A DNA stretch of 64,000 nucleotides from Solea solea (Eukaryota > Chordata > Actinopteri > Pleuronectiformes > Soleidae). Of the stretch, positions 1-11,930 are shown in pieces. Position 1 is the stretch's first letter. Every line of letters starts with the position of its first letter. The notes beneath the pieces are model-generated. The model had not been told where the DNA came from, did no database searches, and was given only the letters and a program-made list of their open reading frames with translations. The stretch is taken from assembly GCF_958295425.1 (NCBI RefSeq), contig NC_081149.1:6725194-6789193 (forward strand), written 5' to 3'. Made by a program: the position numbers and the translations under genes.

Positions 1-602
1 ATTTGGAACTGCCTGTCATTTAAAACGTGACCTCATCGTAACCGGTTCACGTTTGAATTCAGGTGTTTTGAATCAGGCTTTGGTCTTTAGGCCTCTTATC
101 TTTAACACTTCATAATCCCAAGACATTTTGGACAATGCTGCACTCTGGAAAGTGTCCACATCCGTCCTCACAACCACTTCCAACTGTGTCCTTTTTTTTT
201 AAATGACAAGATCTGAGGATGCATACAGAATGGATCTGAATTAAGCTCAATCTGGACATGGATGCGGTGGATGTTAATCCCGCGAGTCTTAAAGCTTCGG
301 TCTGTAAGTGTGCAAAAGCTTGCACTCACTGACGGACTGAACTTTGCCTAAACTTTTAAATGGCACGGACTGAATAACGTCCGTCCTGCTGAGCTACCAA
401 ATCAATCAGCGGCAGATTTCGGCGTGTGAAGGTGCATCTGAGTGAAGAGAGGAACGTGAACTTCAGGCGAGAGAGAGCGGTGAAGCTGCTCCGGCTCCGT
501 GTACCTCAGAGAATCACAAACTGCTCCGAGTCCAACTGAGCTTGAGCGTAACATTGAGACGTTGGGTCATATTTTTCACAACTTAAACTTCATTTTTGCC
601 AT

Positions 603-605
<3 letters not shown>

Positions 606-634
<29 letters not shown>
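606..634. repeat. (GA)n microsatellite
   Basis: Uninterrupted AG dinucleotide run of about 14 units. Confidence 0.95.
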
Positions 635-637
<3 letters not shown>

Positions 638-754
638 TCTGAGAAAAGGAAGTGTTGGGAAACCGGGAAGCAAATTTTCAAGAAACTGCTAACTTTCAAA
701 AGCTGCCTCCAGCACCAAGTGCCAGTGAAGTGCAGTGTTAGTCATAAACAGGTT

Positions 755-778
755 CAGCAGCAGCAGCAGCAGCAGCAG
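755..778. repeat. (CAG)8 microsatellite
   Basis: Eight perfect CAG triplets. One forward frame reads them as glutamine, but no surrounding gene is recognisable, so this is treated as a simple repeat. Confidence 0.9.
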
Positions 779-1308
779 TCGTCACTCCACACAGTCTGAA
801 TTATACTTTGTCTGTTTTGCGAGAGGTGGCACGAGCTCCTTTTCTGTCTCTTTTTGTGCAGACTGTATTTATCGATTGCTATGAAGACACAGTGGAGAGG
901 ACTGTGGGGAGGATTCTAACAAATTAAAATGGTTTCAGAAATGAATAACAGTCTCCAGCGTTTGGCAAAGGCACAGCATTCCTTTATTTCTTTTGCGATG
1001 AAGGAAAACAACCGCCGGGGTAGGAACAAATATAGGGATTCTAGTTGCTAGTTAAAAGATTGAAGCTGTTTTTTCAGCGTTAAAGATGACATTTGGAAAA
1101 ATTGGCACAATTTCAAAACAATGAACGTCCCAGAAATATCTCCCTGATAAGAGGTGGCTTTCACCGCCACCGGTAAAACATAATAAAGTGCGGCGACAGC
1201 ATGTGAATACTGACGAGGCAATCTGTGAACCCGCGTTAAACTTTACAGACCTATGAAGAGCTTTCATCCAATTTCTCTGCAGCTAAAAAAGCCGGGGCGT
1301 TACAGCAC

Positions 1309-1328
1309 GTGTGTGTGTGTGTGTGTGT
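1309..1328. repeat. (GT)10 microsatellite
   Basis: Ten perfect GT units. Confidence 0.9.
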
Positions 1329-2985
1329 ACAGAAACCGTGCATTCACTCAAACAGATTTGAATTTAACTGAAGCAGCCACCGCTCATGTTCTGTTCTGCC
1401 AAGGTGAAGTGAAAGTGAAAGCACAACACGTAGAAGAGGAGGGCGCGCGAGAGGCACAAACAGGGAGGGGGAGATTAAACGTACACAAGGAAATCTAAAG
1501 GAATTAACATCTGAGTCGAGAGAAATGAGCCGTCACAGTTATTGTCGCTCGTCAAACTCCAATCTGCTTTAATCCTGTTAGTCGCGCGGCTTTTTTCCCC
1601 AGGTGCCTTCTGCAGGGGGGAAACGGCACAGAGTGAGTCAGTTACGTTCCCCTTTTGAAAATAACCCACACATTCAACGCCGTCTTGAGGACAATTTGGT
1701 GTCGTCATGTTCGTCAGTTTCATTTCAGAGGCTTCCATCTGCGGACGCCGCCATGGACACGGGCGGTGCAAATTAAAATGGAGGAGCACATTTCTGTTCC
1801 CAGGGAACCATGGCGAGCCTCCTCATCCTGGATGACCTTTCTGTCAATGAAGCGCCGCGCTGCTGAGGGGAACCCTGATGAGTTCACACACAGTGGAAGC
1901 TGACATTTAAAGCGCAGCTGCAATACACAACAATGCAGAGTCTCATCTTCGGATAGAGGAGCAGGAGGGAAAAGAGTGAAAGATCTCTTTTATTCACCAA
2001 ATTAAAGAGTGCACACATAAAAAAACGGGCAAGATGAAGCTCATTAAGTACGGCCGTGAAATCCAGAGAAAGAAAACAAGCCAGACAATTAAAAGTAATA
2101 CAAGTCAAATAAGGACTTAAGTTCGTTTTTTCTCTTCTCCCTTACGTTATTTAGAGTAGTGATGTCGAAGGGGACGTTGATCTGCATGTGCAGCTCAGAT
2201 GAGTGGGATTTTGTGCTGTGCAGTCAGCTGCTCAGAATGAAACTGCAGCTGAAGAACAAGCGTTTCACAGAGCATCTTTTGGGGAAACGTGTGGAACTGA
2301 CGCTTTTATCAGCGGACAACAGATATTTAGTGTTAGGCATGAGCGGCTGAAACAGTCCGACACTTTACAGGCAAACACAGAGACGAGCGGAGGTGATTAT
2401 GTCTGCGGATATAAAGGCAGCAGACTGGAAAGATGTATTTAAATGTGCGGTAGGTAGGGCGAGAAAAACGGATAAGTGTCGAGTCATTTCCAGAGGCGTG
2501 ACCTCTCATCTATGCAACGCTCCGCCCACATTGATGTATTGTGTTTTAGGGCTCACATTCATACCTATGGTGTCCACACCTAATCCCTAATCTGCATAGT
2601 AAATTGATCCATAATAATACATAATAACATGTAGTCTACACCAACTTTAAGATAATGTGAACAGAACATCCACTTATTCATGTTCATATTCTGCTCACGA
2701 CAGACCTGCATCTAAATGGGCTCCATAGAAACAAATAAAACTGTTTTGTTTTGGTTTTTTTTTCAAAATCCAATTAAACCCAAAGCGTGTAAAAAAAAAA
2801 ATAGAAACTCAGTCATCTTTCTTAATCAATATGGTCTCTTCACGATGCTTTTTTCTTTTCTTTTCTTTTTTTTTCTCCCCTAACAAATTCAAACAGTTTC
2901 TGTGAATTGAATGAAAAAAAAAAGAAGCTGTTGGAAACAACTTTTCATCCAAAAATCAATTAGTGTGTGAGTGGTTTTTTGTAAC

Positions 2986-3110
2986 CTCGGCCGCCGCCGC
3001 GAGTACTTAAGAGCTCGGCGAGCACGAGTGAGTGAGCGTGTGTGTGAGCTGTTGTGCTAACGAAAGCTCAGAGCCGAGGGGCCAGTTAAGTGTTGTGATG
3101 ATAACCAGGA
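2986..3110. promoter_or_regulatory. Small CpG-rich block, possible regulatory site
   Basis: A GCCGCCGCCGCG run and several CpGs stand out from AT-rich surroundings just left of the minisatellite. There is no TATA box, exon or splice site I can tie to it, so calling it a promoter is only a guess. Confidence 0.2.
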
Positions 3111-3150
3111 GCACGACGTGCAACAACAAATAATTACAACCCGGCCCCCG

Positions 3151-3269
3151 TCGTTTCACTGTCGTTTCACCGCCGTTTCACCGCCGTTTCACCGTCGTTT
3201 CACCGCCGTTTCACCGTCGTTTCACCGTCGTTTCACCGTCGTTTCACCGCCGTTTCACCGCCGTTTCAA
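3151..3269. repeat. 11-bp minisatellite, about 11 copies
   Basis: Tandem copies of an 11-mer of the form (T/C)CGTTTCACCG. The first base alternates between T and C in an irregular order while the other ten positions are almost invariant. CpG-rich. Confidence 0.95.
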
Positions 3270-6199
3270 TCTATTTTTATTCTGTAAAATAAAAGTATTC
3301 ATGTTATATGAATACTTTTCTCCTTTAGGCTTTAATCTACATTAAAATTCTTACTTTTTCTTATTTATTCCAACATTTTAATATAGAAGATAAATAGCAA
3401 ATTTGAGCATAAACCTTTAAATATAGCAGGTGTTTAGTTTGAGTCAGCAGCGGACGAAAGGAAAATGTTTACGTCTAAAACTCAAAATGATGCAAAGACT
3501 CGAGGCATGAAAAAAGAAAGTTGCTCATATAAGACAGAAATAATTACTTATTGGTTTTGTGTCATTCGGACTTGATTTATGTTCAATACTGAGGTGGAGA
3601 AAGTTAATCGGGACTGCGAGTTTTACATGACGACGGGGATCGCGGAGCGCGAACAATAAATACTTGGCATAAGTCTATACTGATACTGTAGAGAGTCAAA
3701 CGCGTCACAGAAAAGGGACGTTTGCAAGACGTAAGGCATTTAAATGTGATGATACTTTCACTTGGCTCCCAGAATGTGTAAATCTTTGAGGCTAAAATTC
3801 TCCCTAAACGAGTTTGAGGAGTGCCTAGATTCAAATTTCCATGCGTTGGACATTGTTGGAGAACTTAGAAATCACACTTTCAGAATCTGGAAATAATTCC
3901 AAATGCCCCTGGTGGCTGGGCACATATTTCCTCAGGTGGTACTTGGTATAGAAATTTAAAACATCATCACAATGTGAACTAAACCAAACATCCTGTACCG
4001 AATGAAACAAGAATAACATACGGAGAATGTCCAGATTTTGCATATATCTATGGTGTTGCTGCGGAGACATCACTCAACATAATTTCTTACCTTATTTCCC
4101 AGAGATGGAGAAAATAATTCATACTAAATGGGTTTTTTTTTTTTAATCAAACTCATTTGTCAAAACAACGTGATATAGTATGTTTATTGCCAAAGACTGT
4201 ATGGGGTCCCACTGATGGGTGGAGGGAGATTTAGTATGGGTCGCAAAATAAATTTCCTCTAAGCCTTTTAATTAAAAATGATGAAATAACGTGCATGAAA
4301 TGAAGGTGTATTTTATTTATCAAACACATATGGTTTTGCTTTAGCGATTCAAGATTCTATTATGTGTTACACAAACATCAGCGAAAAGCGAAGTCGAGTT
4401 TTTTTGTTCACCAGTCGCGTCATTTATGTTATGAATTGAATCATTTAAGAAGAAAAGTCCTGATATAAAAAGCTTGGATGTGTACTATGGTGCGTAGTGT
4501 GTAAGATACAGAGTAATAAACCCGAGCAGACATAAACATGAACGTGTTTGTAATGCGCAGTCACACTTAAGGACGAATCTGAATCTGCTTTTCTTGAAGG
4601 ACCCTCTGCCTTTTCTGCGGCTTGATTTTTCACTGGCGTCAGGGTCAGCGCTGACTTTGGAAGCGAAGAAATCTACTCTAAAATGGAAGTCGGCCTGAAT
4701 AGTAAATAAGCAATGCTGAATTTTTATTTGGAGAATGCATTACTGCAAAAAAATAAATAAATAAATACAAATAATAATAAAGCCAGCCCAGTGTGGTCAG
4801 CTTGCATTAATGCAGAGCTGAGATCCAACATGAGAAAGTGACCTGCAGAGCAGCACGGGCAGTTTGATTTACCTAGAGTGGATATGAGCATGCTTCCTCA
4901 CATGCACTCCAGCTGATTGAGTGCAGCTGCAGCAGCATGACGACCGCTTTGATAGAGTGCACGCGGTGGCTACGCTTTATCATTTCAATCCAAGAACTAT
5001 AAGAAGAAATCTCAGTTCTCAGTTTAATCACGTAGCCACTCGTGGGAAAGAAATGTTTTGATTCAAACTGATCTCTGTGAGGACATTTTGGCCGAACCTT
5101 TGAGGGTTAAGACTTTCAGGGTTACGGTGTGTTAGCGAGGCATTTATGCAAAGCAGATTTACTTGTACAGCACATTTCATACACGGGAGCAACTCAGTTA
5201 TATTTACGTCAAAAATTAAGTTTCAGTTAAAAAACAAAATGGGAAACATTGAATCACACTTAATTTGAATGAAATCCAATTCTCTCCAAGTCCAGTCTCA
5301 AGTCTTTTGAGATTGAGTTGAAATCAAGTCAGTAGTCAGTGTTTGTGCGACTCAAATCGAAGTCTCAGACTCAAATCACCATCTCTGGTCTGTTTCATAT
5401 TTCTGCTAAATGACTGTTTCTCTCGCTGTTTTATTCAGCAGCCTTTCACATTGATTGTACCCTCAGCCTCCTCCAGAGTCGCAGTAAACAACACTCCCCA
5501 ACACTCTGAAGACAAACTTCAATTGTTTGTTTCCTCGTGATAAAACATAACCCGCACTTGCTTTCCTCATTTACCCCATTTCATATTCATGTCTGAACTC
5601 TTACAGTGTGGGAAGATGTCGAAGAGAAGCGCCATGATAGGGGAAAAAAAAAAGGGAAAGGAGGTAATTTTACTCCACTTAACTCCTCAGAGAACCTCGC
5701 TCATTAATCGCCTGTTTAATTGTGTTTTGAGCTTTCATTGATTCAGCACTTGCATCCCTAATGCGAGGGACAGTAAAGTAGATTCATTCTGGCCCCGAAA
5801 CCACGGGTGATTCTGTTTTACTGCCCTAATGTCCGAGCGTCGCACACCTCGCTGAGGCAGTAAAAAATTTTTAGCACGATAGATTGAACCGCGGCTTCTC
5901 CCGGATCCCTGTTCTGATTCTGTGATTACACGACGACGCAGCTGGAGAAGAGATATGATGTTTGAGCTCTCGTGTGCTGAAGTGGACAAAATAAAGAAGA
6001 AATCAACAATTTAGACACAAGCAAAAAGAGATTCCAGCGTTATCAGTGAGTCTGTACCACCACTGAAAAACATGTTTACAAGGTTATTGAGGGAGAAACG
6101 AAGTGGATGTAGCAGTGAATGCAAATAAAGTGAAATTTGGAGCAAATTTCATACATTTCTAGTCGTGAAGGACTGCATTATTTGGGTGTGTTGATCCGT
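3270..6199. other. No gene recognised
   Basis: AT-rich sequence without a recognisable exon. It includes a short degenerate AAGTC-rich patch at about 5283-5385 and a fragment of a dispersed repeat at 5077-5135. Confidence 0.6.
5077..5135. repeat. Fragment of a GAGGACATTTT/GGGTTA dispersed repeat
   Basis: The words GTGAGGACATTTTGG and GAGGGTTAAG recur in the same order at 34505-34650 and 35765-35860, so this is probably a short relic of the same family. Confidence 0.4.
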
Positions 6200-6573
6200 G
6201 ACGGTTGGTGTAGTGGTTAGCACTCTTGCCTTTGCAGCAAGAAGACCTGGGATTGAGCCCCGCTTGGAATAAGGGCCTTTTTCTGCATGGAGTTTGGGCA
6301 GTCATGTTCTCCCCGTGTGTGCGTGGCTGTTCTCCAGCTTCCTCCCACAGTCCAAATACATGCCATATGGGGATTAGGTCAACTGGTCACTCTAAATTGA
6401 CCGTAGGGGTGAATGTGTGAGTGAATGGTTGTTTGTCTCTATGGCCCTGCGATGTTCTAGCGAACTGTCCAGGGTGTGACCTTGCCTATTGCCCCATGTC
6501 AGCTGACATTGGCACAGCACCCCCTGTGACCCTCCTGTGGAGGATAAAGCAGTAGAAAATGGATGGATGGATC
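6200..6573 (+). mobile_element. tRNA-headed SINE-like repeat, copy A
   Basis: The head carries a perfect RNA polymerase III A-box match (TGGTGTAGTGG, 6206-6216) and a degenerate B box (6250-6260, GGATTGAGCCC). The body then reads through the words TGTTCTCCCC, TCCAAATACATGC and TCTAAATTGACC. It ends in GGATAAAGCAGTAGAAAATGG followed by a tandem ATGG tail. Four more copies of the body occur in this window. Internal Pol III boxes plus a short tandem tail fit a tRNA-derived SINE, a nonautonomous retroposon moved by a partner LINE. The family name is not certain. Confidence 0.75.
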
Positions 6574-6667
6574 TTTGAAGGAAAGTTTCTGAAACTTTGG
6601 CCATTGGTCAAGGACTGCACATTTAATTTGTAGGAAATGTATTATATCAAGACATCAAATTAAGCAA

Positions 6668-6820
6668 ACCATCCATCCATCTTCTACCACTTTACCACTC
6701 CGCAGACAAACAACCACCCTCTCACACCTATGATCCATTTAGAGTGTCCAATTGACCTAATCTCCATACTGCATGTTTTTGGACTGTGGGAGGAAGCCGG
6801 AGAACCCTGAAGAAAACCCC

Positions 6821-6851
<31 letters not shown>

Positions 6852-6866
6852 CGGGAGAACACACAA
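6668..6866 (-). mobile_element. SINE-like repeat, copy B (partial, inverted)
   Basis: Starts with CCATCCATCCAT, the reverse of the ATGG tail, and continues through the complement of the copy A body. A CA microsatellite has expanded inside it at 6823-6851. The tRNA-like head is missing. It sits tail to tail with copy A, about 95 bp away. Confidence 0.75.
6823..6851. repeat. (CA)n microsatellite
   Basis: About 14 CA units after a short C run, inside SINE copy B. Confidence 0.9.
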
Positions 6867-9422
6867 ACTGTTAAGTAAAGCCATTGAAATAGTGGCTTCA
6901 CTAATAACACAGTACAGCCAGTGTACTCACAAAGTGTGTTTTATTAAAAAGAAAAAAAAAAAAGGGTAATGTAACGAGCGAATACAACTTCATTTCAAAT
7001 GTAATTCAAACAAAATACACCACAGGAAGCAGATGGTGTGAGACAAGCGCCGTTATCATTCCCCGTCAGCTGATTTGACGAGACAGATGCGATGACGCGG
7101 CCAATGGAGCTCAGACTTGAGGCAAAAGACGAGACTCAAGAGAACGAGCGCCGCGTTCCAGGTTCTGTGCGAGTCCATGGTGTTTAGTTCACATTTGCTC
7201 TTCCAAGGAAGCGGCTGAGCTCTAGGCGTGTGAGCGAGTGGAGATCCATGTTTATCTACTGCAGCGGCGTTGGAGGTGATGAGGAGGGTGGAGGCCAAGT
7301 GTACAAAGCACAGGACTCCGACACCAGAGAATAGCTCGGCAACCAGATTTATGTTTGTGTCTGAGTTCATACAACAAAAGCCCGAAGGCTCAGAGAGCCT
7401 CAGTGATCTTTGCAACACGCATTGACAGCGCTGTACGCGGCAGCATCACGTCTGTGGCTCCGAGATTCAGCTGCTGTTTACACAAAGTTGTGCTCATTCC
7501 ACCGACAAATAGACAGGATTATATCAGTGAACATGAACAGAAATGTCATGTTCTTAAAAGGCCCAGAATTTGTGAATTTGTGTATCAGGGAACTGTGGTG
7601 ACCTTTGCATACCAGAGAGGATGTTGTTAGCCTTGTTTGCACTGTAAGTTTCCATTTAAAAACAAACCTTTTTTTTATTTTAAAAGGATTATACTGGTAT
7701 ACAAACCCTGACTCTAAATGCCACACGATGCACCAGTGTGGACAGAGACATATGTTTTCCCTTGGCTGACTATTGTTCTAAAGTTGCAGCCTGCAGTTAC
7801 TGAGTTAGAATAAAGACTCACTGGTTCAGTGCAGATACTTCAGGCTTTATTTTATTATATTATATTATCGTATATTATATCATAGCCAATCTTTAAAGGT
7901 TGGTTCAAGTAATTTGCATGTGTCCGTCTGTTGATATGGCTCAGTTTATGATTTATTAAACATACAAAGGCTCTTAGCAACTGCAGTTTCTGAGCAATTA
8001 TTCTCAAAAGACGACATGCGGTTGTGAAGTTTGAGGTAGGATTTGTTGAAAGGGATTTTTGAAAAGTTTTTGAAAGTTCTGTTAGCCAAAAAAAATGTTC
8101 TACAGTGTCTCGGAGGCCAAAAACTCAACAAGTCAAGGCTCTATTTAAATGGTCTGAAGTGAACGGCTAAAAAAGTCTAAATCCAGTTTTACTAATGTCT
8201 GTCAAGACTGTGTGTACGGGAAAACCACCTTTGAAGCTAGTAGGAGAACTTCCTGGAACTCAGATTGGTTTGCGGTGATCTCAGGAGGGGAAACATGCAG
8301 AAGAAAAGTCAAAGAAAACTCAGAGACACTCTCCAAATAAATTATACCAAAGTGTTTCAGCCTCACGCCTTCATCAGTGAGTCGAACAGATCTAATAGGA
8401 CAAGAGGCCATCTTATTGTGGTGTTCTACCACTTGGACATGGGGGGGTGGCCGCAAGAGGATTAGACAAAATAATCCAGCCAATGGTAGTAAGTTTGGCC
8501 CAACATGTGGCAAAACATCAGAAATTATGAGAAAAACGGTTGATTAATTAAATAAACAACTAAAATAAAACCAAGTACAGTTAAATGTAGACAGCAAAAA
8601 GACACATGCAGATAAGATAACCAATGTGGAAGTTCTGGAAACCTTTCTCTTCGATAGCATTGGTTGGTAAGGAAATTACCCAACTTCTCATTTGATTCAT
8701 ACTGTCCTTAAACACTTTCCTGAGTGCTTTGTGTGTTATTTCATTTCAGGTCTTCCTAAGGGTTGCAGGGTTCGGCCCAGGTATGATTGACCTCGGATGC
8801 CGGGCATGGTGACCCGTCGGTCCTTGCTATTGGACCCAACATCAGAAAATGGTCTCTTTTCGGCAAAACACAAAGCATCAAAATGCCAGTTCACAAAACA
8901 AACGGGTGACATCACGGTGTGTGTGTTCCCACTTGTTTACGACCTAAATTGTGTCATGACGTCATACAGTCGTTCATTTAAGTGCAACATCTGTGTGCAT
9001 GTTGTCATTTTTACGGATTTAAACAGTGGAGCTAATTGTCCCCCCAAATAACTGGCACCAATGAATAAAAGAAGTATCTAATTAAGATACCAGCACAAAT
9101 CTAAAGCTCTTAAGGAATTACAAAAGGTCTATTAGAAACAGATAAATCACTGCACTTACTACATATTTTCTTCCCTTTTTTTGTCTTAACGGAGGTTAAG
9201 CACTGCTTAACCTGCTGGAATGGGAAGGCCTCCCCGATTGGGAACATAGACTTCAAAGTCACAGCTTTAAATAAATCTCCACTGCACATCAGCTTTTTGT
9301 AGCAGGCAGTCGGTACGTTAGGAAAAGGAATCTAGTTATTGTCTTATAGTACAACCAAAACCAGACTTTTAAAATAACTATGCTAGTCTTCACAGTTCAA
9401 CAAGTTCCCGCCCCTGAGCTTC
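6867..9422. other. No gene recognised
   Basis: Several open frames of 60-120 codons overlap on both strands around 7056-7730, but none shows a familiar domain or flanking splice signals that convince. Read as noncoding. Confidence 0.55.
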
Positions 9423-9450
9423 AAGTCATAATTATGAGATACAAAGTCAG
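9423..9450 (-). repeat. Single inverted satellite monomer
   Basis: The reverse complement of this 28-base stretch reads as one monomer (GACTTTGTATCTCATAATTA plus TGACTT) of the array that starts about 220 bp to the right. It is in opposite orientation to every monomer of the array. Confidence 0.8.
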
Positions 9451-9672
9451 CAGTTCAATATCAGCTCATGTGTGGTGTGGGGAGAGTGACACAGACATGG
9501 ATTGTGAGTATATTGAGGACTACTTCAAACACGGCTTTACAACAAATGTCTGATCTAATTAAAGTCACCTCTAGTTACCTCATTTAGGATTGCATATTGT
9601 GAGCATGGGTAGGCCAGCGAGATGATGGATGATGGACCATTGAAAACACTGCCAATGCGGTGCATGCCCACT

Positions 9673-11466
9673 TCTTATCTCATAATTTTGACTTTGTATA
9701 TCATTTTGACTTTTTATCTCATAATTTTGATTTAGTATCTCATAATTTTGACTTAGCTATCTCATAATTATGACTTTTTATCTAATAATTATGACTTTTT
9801 ATCTCATAATTATGACTTAGCTATCTCATAATTTTGACTTTTTTATCTCATCATTTTGACTTTTTATCTCATCATTTTTGACTTTTTATCTCATCATTTT
9901 GACTTAGCTATCTCATAATTATGACTTTTTATCTCATCATTTTGACTTAGTATCTTATCATTTTGACTTAGCGATCTCATAATTATGACTTTTTATCTCA
10001 TAATTATCACTTTTTATCTCATCATTTTGACTTAGTATCTCATAATTTTGACTTAGCTATCTTATAATTATGACTTTTTATCTCATCATTTTGACTATTT
10101 ATCTCATAATTTTGACTTTTTATCTCATAATTATCACTTTTTATCTCATCATTTTGACTTAGTATCTCATAATTTTGACTTAGCTATCTTATAATTATGA
10201 CTTTTTATCTCATCATTTTGACTATTTATCTCATAATTTTGACTTTTTATCTCATAATTATCACTTTTTATCTCATCATTTTGACTTAGTATCTCATAAT
10301 TTTGACTTAGCTATCTTATAATTATGACTTTTTATCTCATCATTTTGACTATTTATCTCATAATTTTGACTTTTTATCTCATAATTATCACTTTTTATCT
10401 CATCATTTTGACTTAGTATCTCATAATTTTGACTTAGCTATCTTATAATTATGACTTTTTTATCTCATCATTTTGACTTTTTATCTCATCATTTTGACTT
10501 TTTATCTCATCATTTTGACTTTTTATCTCATCATTTTGACTTAGCTATCTCATAATTATGACTTTTTATCTCATCATTTTGACTTAGTATCTTATCATTT
10601 TGACTTAGCGATCTCATAATTATGACTTTTTATCTCATAATTATCACTTTTTATCTCATCATTTTGACTTAGTATCTCATAATTTTGACTTAGCTATCTT
10701 ATAATTATGACTTTTTATCTCATCATTTTGACTATTTATCTCATAATTTTGACTTTTTATCTCATAATTATCACTTTTTATCTCATCATTTTGACTTAGT
10801 ATCTCATAATTTTGACTTAGCTATCTTATAATTATGACTTTTTTATCTCATCATTTTGACTTTTTATCTCATCATTTTGACTTTTTATCTCATCATTTTG
10901 ACTTAGCTATCTCATAATTATGACTTTTTATCTCATCATTTTGACTTAGTATCTTATCATTTTGACTTAGCGATCTCATAATTATGACTTTTTATCTCAT
11001 AATTATCACTTTTTATCTCATCATTTTGACTTAGTATCTCATAATTTTGACTTAGCTATCTTATAATTATGACTTTTTATCTCATCATTTTGACTATTTA
11101 TCTCATAATTTTGACTTTTTATCTCATAATTATCACTTTTTATCTCATCATTTTGACTTAGTATCTCATAATTTTGACTTAGCTATCTTATAATTATGAC
11201 TTTTTATCTCATCATTTTGACTATTTATCTCATAATTTTGACTAAGTATCTCATAATTTTGACTTAGTATCTCATCATTTTGACTTAGTATCTCATAATT
11301 TTGACTTTTTATCTCATAATTATGACTTTTTTATGTCATAATTATGACTTTTTTATCTCATAATTTTGACTTCGTTATAACCTAGCTATCTCATAATTAT
11401 GACTTAGTATCTCACCATTTTGACATAGTATCTCATAATTTTGACTTAGTATCTCATAATTTTTTT
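9673..11466. repeat. Satellite array, 21-bp monomer with higher-order repeats
   Basis: About 1.8 kb of some 85 tandem monomers of about 21 bp with consensus TATCTCATAATTTTGACTT plus two variable bases. Variants carry ATCATT for ATAATT, TATGAC for TTTGAC, and TTAGC or TTTTT at the junction. The A/T variant contains a perfect 12-bp palindrome, TCATAATTATGA. Six monomers (21, 22, 21, 21, 21, 21 bp) make a 127-bp higher-order unit, with copies ending at 10137, 10264, 10391, 10774 and 11136. Longer blocks of 256 bp (10392-10647) and 235 bp (10775-11009) are copies that differ by one monomer. No open frame spans the array. Confidence 0.97.
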
Positions 11467-11654
11467 CATCAAGTAGCGGAAATGGGCTTCCATAGACATG
11501 GTACCAATTAGCTATAAACTGAAGTTATTTGGGTCAGGACTATAATAGGTCAACAGGAGAATCCCTTAAACTTACACCCTGAAAGCAGTGTGTCTTGAAC
11601 AAGTGGCAACCGGTTGTGATTTTATTTATAGGAATGTGAACTCCTGTTTTGAAG

Positions 11655-11930
11655 TAATTCATGATTTGGTCGGTGTCATTTTGCAACTCTAAGTTTACAG
11701 GCATCATGTTCAACCGGGCGTCCGCTCATATATGCCATGATTTATCGTCTATTTTCTTCTCCATTGAAAGGTAATTTACAAAAATTGACATCACATGCTA
11801 CTGAAAAAGATCTGAAACTAATGACTGAGACCATTAACTCTTCAAGAAGTTAGAAGTAGAGGCTCATTTTCCCGTAGACTTCTGTTCCAATGGAACCAGC
11901 GTCGTCGCCCCCTCATGGCAATAACTCAAC
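11655..11930 (+). repeat. Dispersed repeat, copy 1
   Basis: The words AATTTACAAAAATTGACATC, GACTGAGACCATTAACTC and CGTAGACTTCT recur in the same order at 36590-36815. The end carries GTCGTCGCCCCCTCATGG, a common end of teleost dispersed repeats. It is probably a nonautonomous element, of unknown class. Confidence 0.6.

Larger units (their letters stand above)
1..2985. other. No gene recognised; unique AT-rich DNA
   Basis: I see no conserved coding segment here. The open frames are short (longest about 104 codons) and match no family I know. Apart from three short microsatellites listed separately, the stretch looks like single-copy intergenic or intronic DNA. Confidence 0.6.

Noticed and set aside
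6206..6260. A tRNA gene
   Set aside because: A and B boxes are present but no cloverleaf or acceptor stem closes. The sequence continues into a repeat found five times here, so it is a SINE head.
9673..11466. CRISPR array
   Set aside because: Units are contiguous monomers without unique spacers, and the surroundings are vertebrate.
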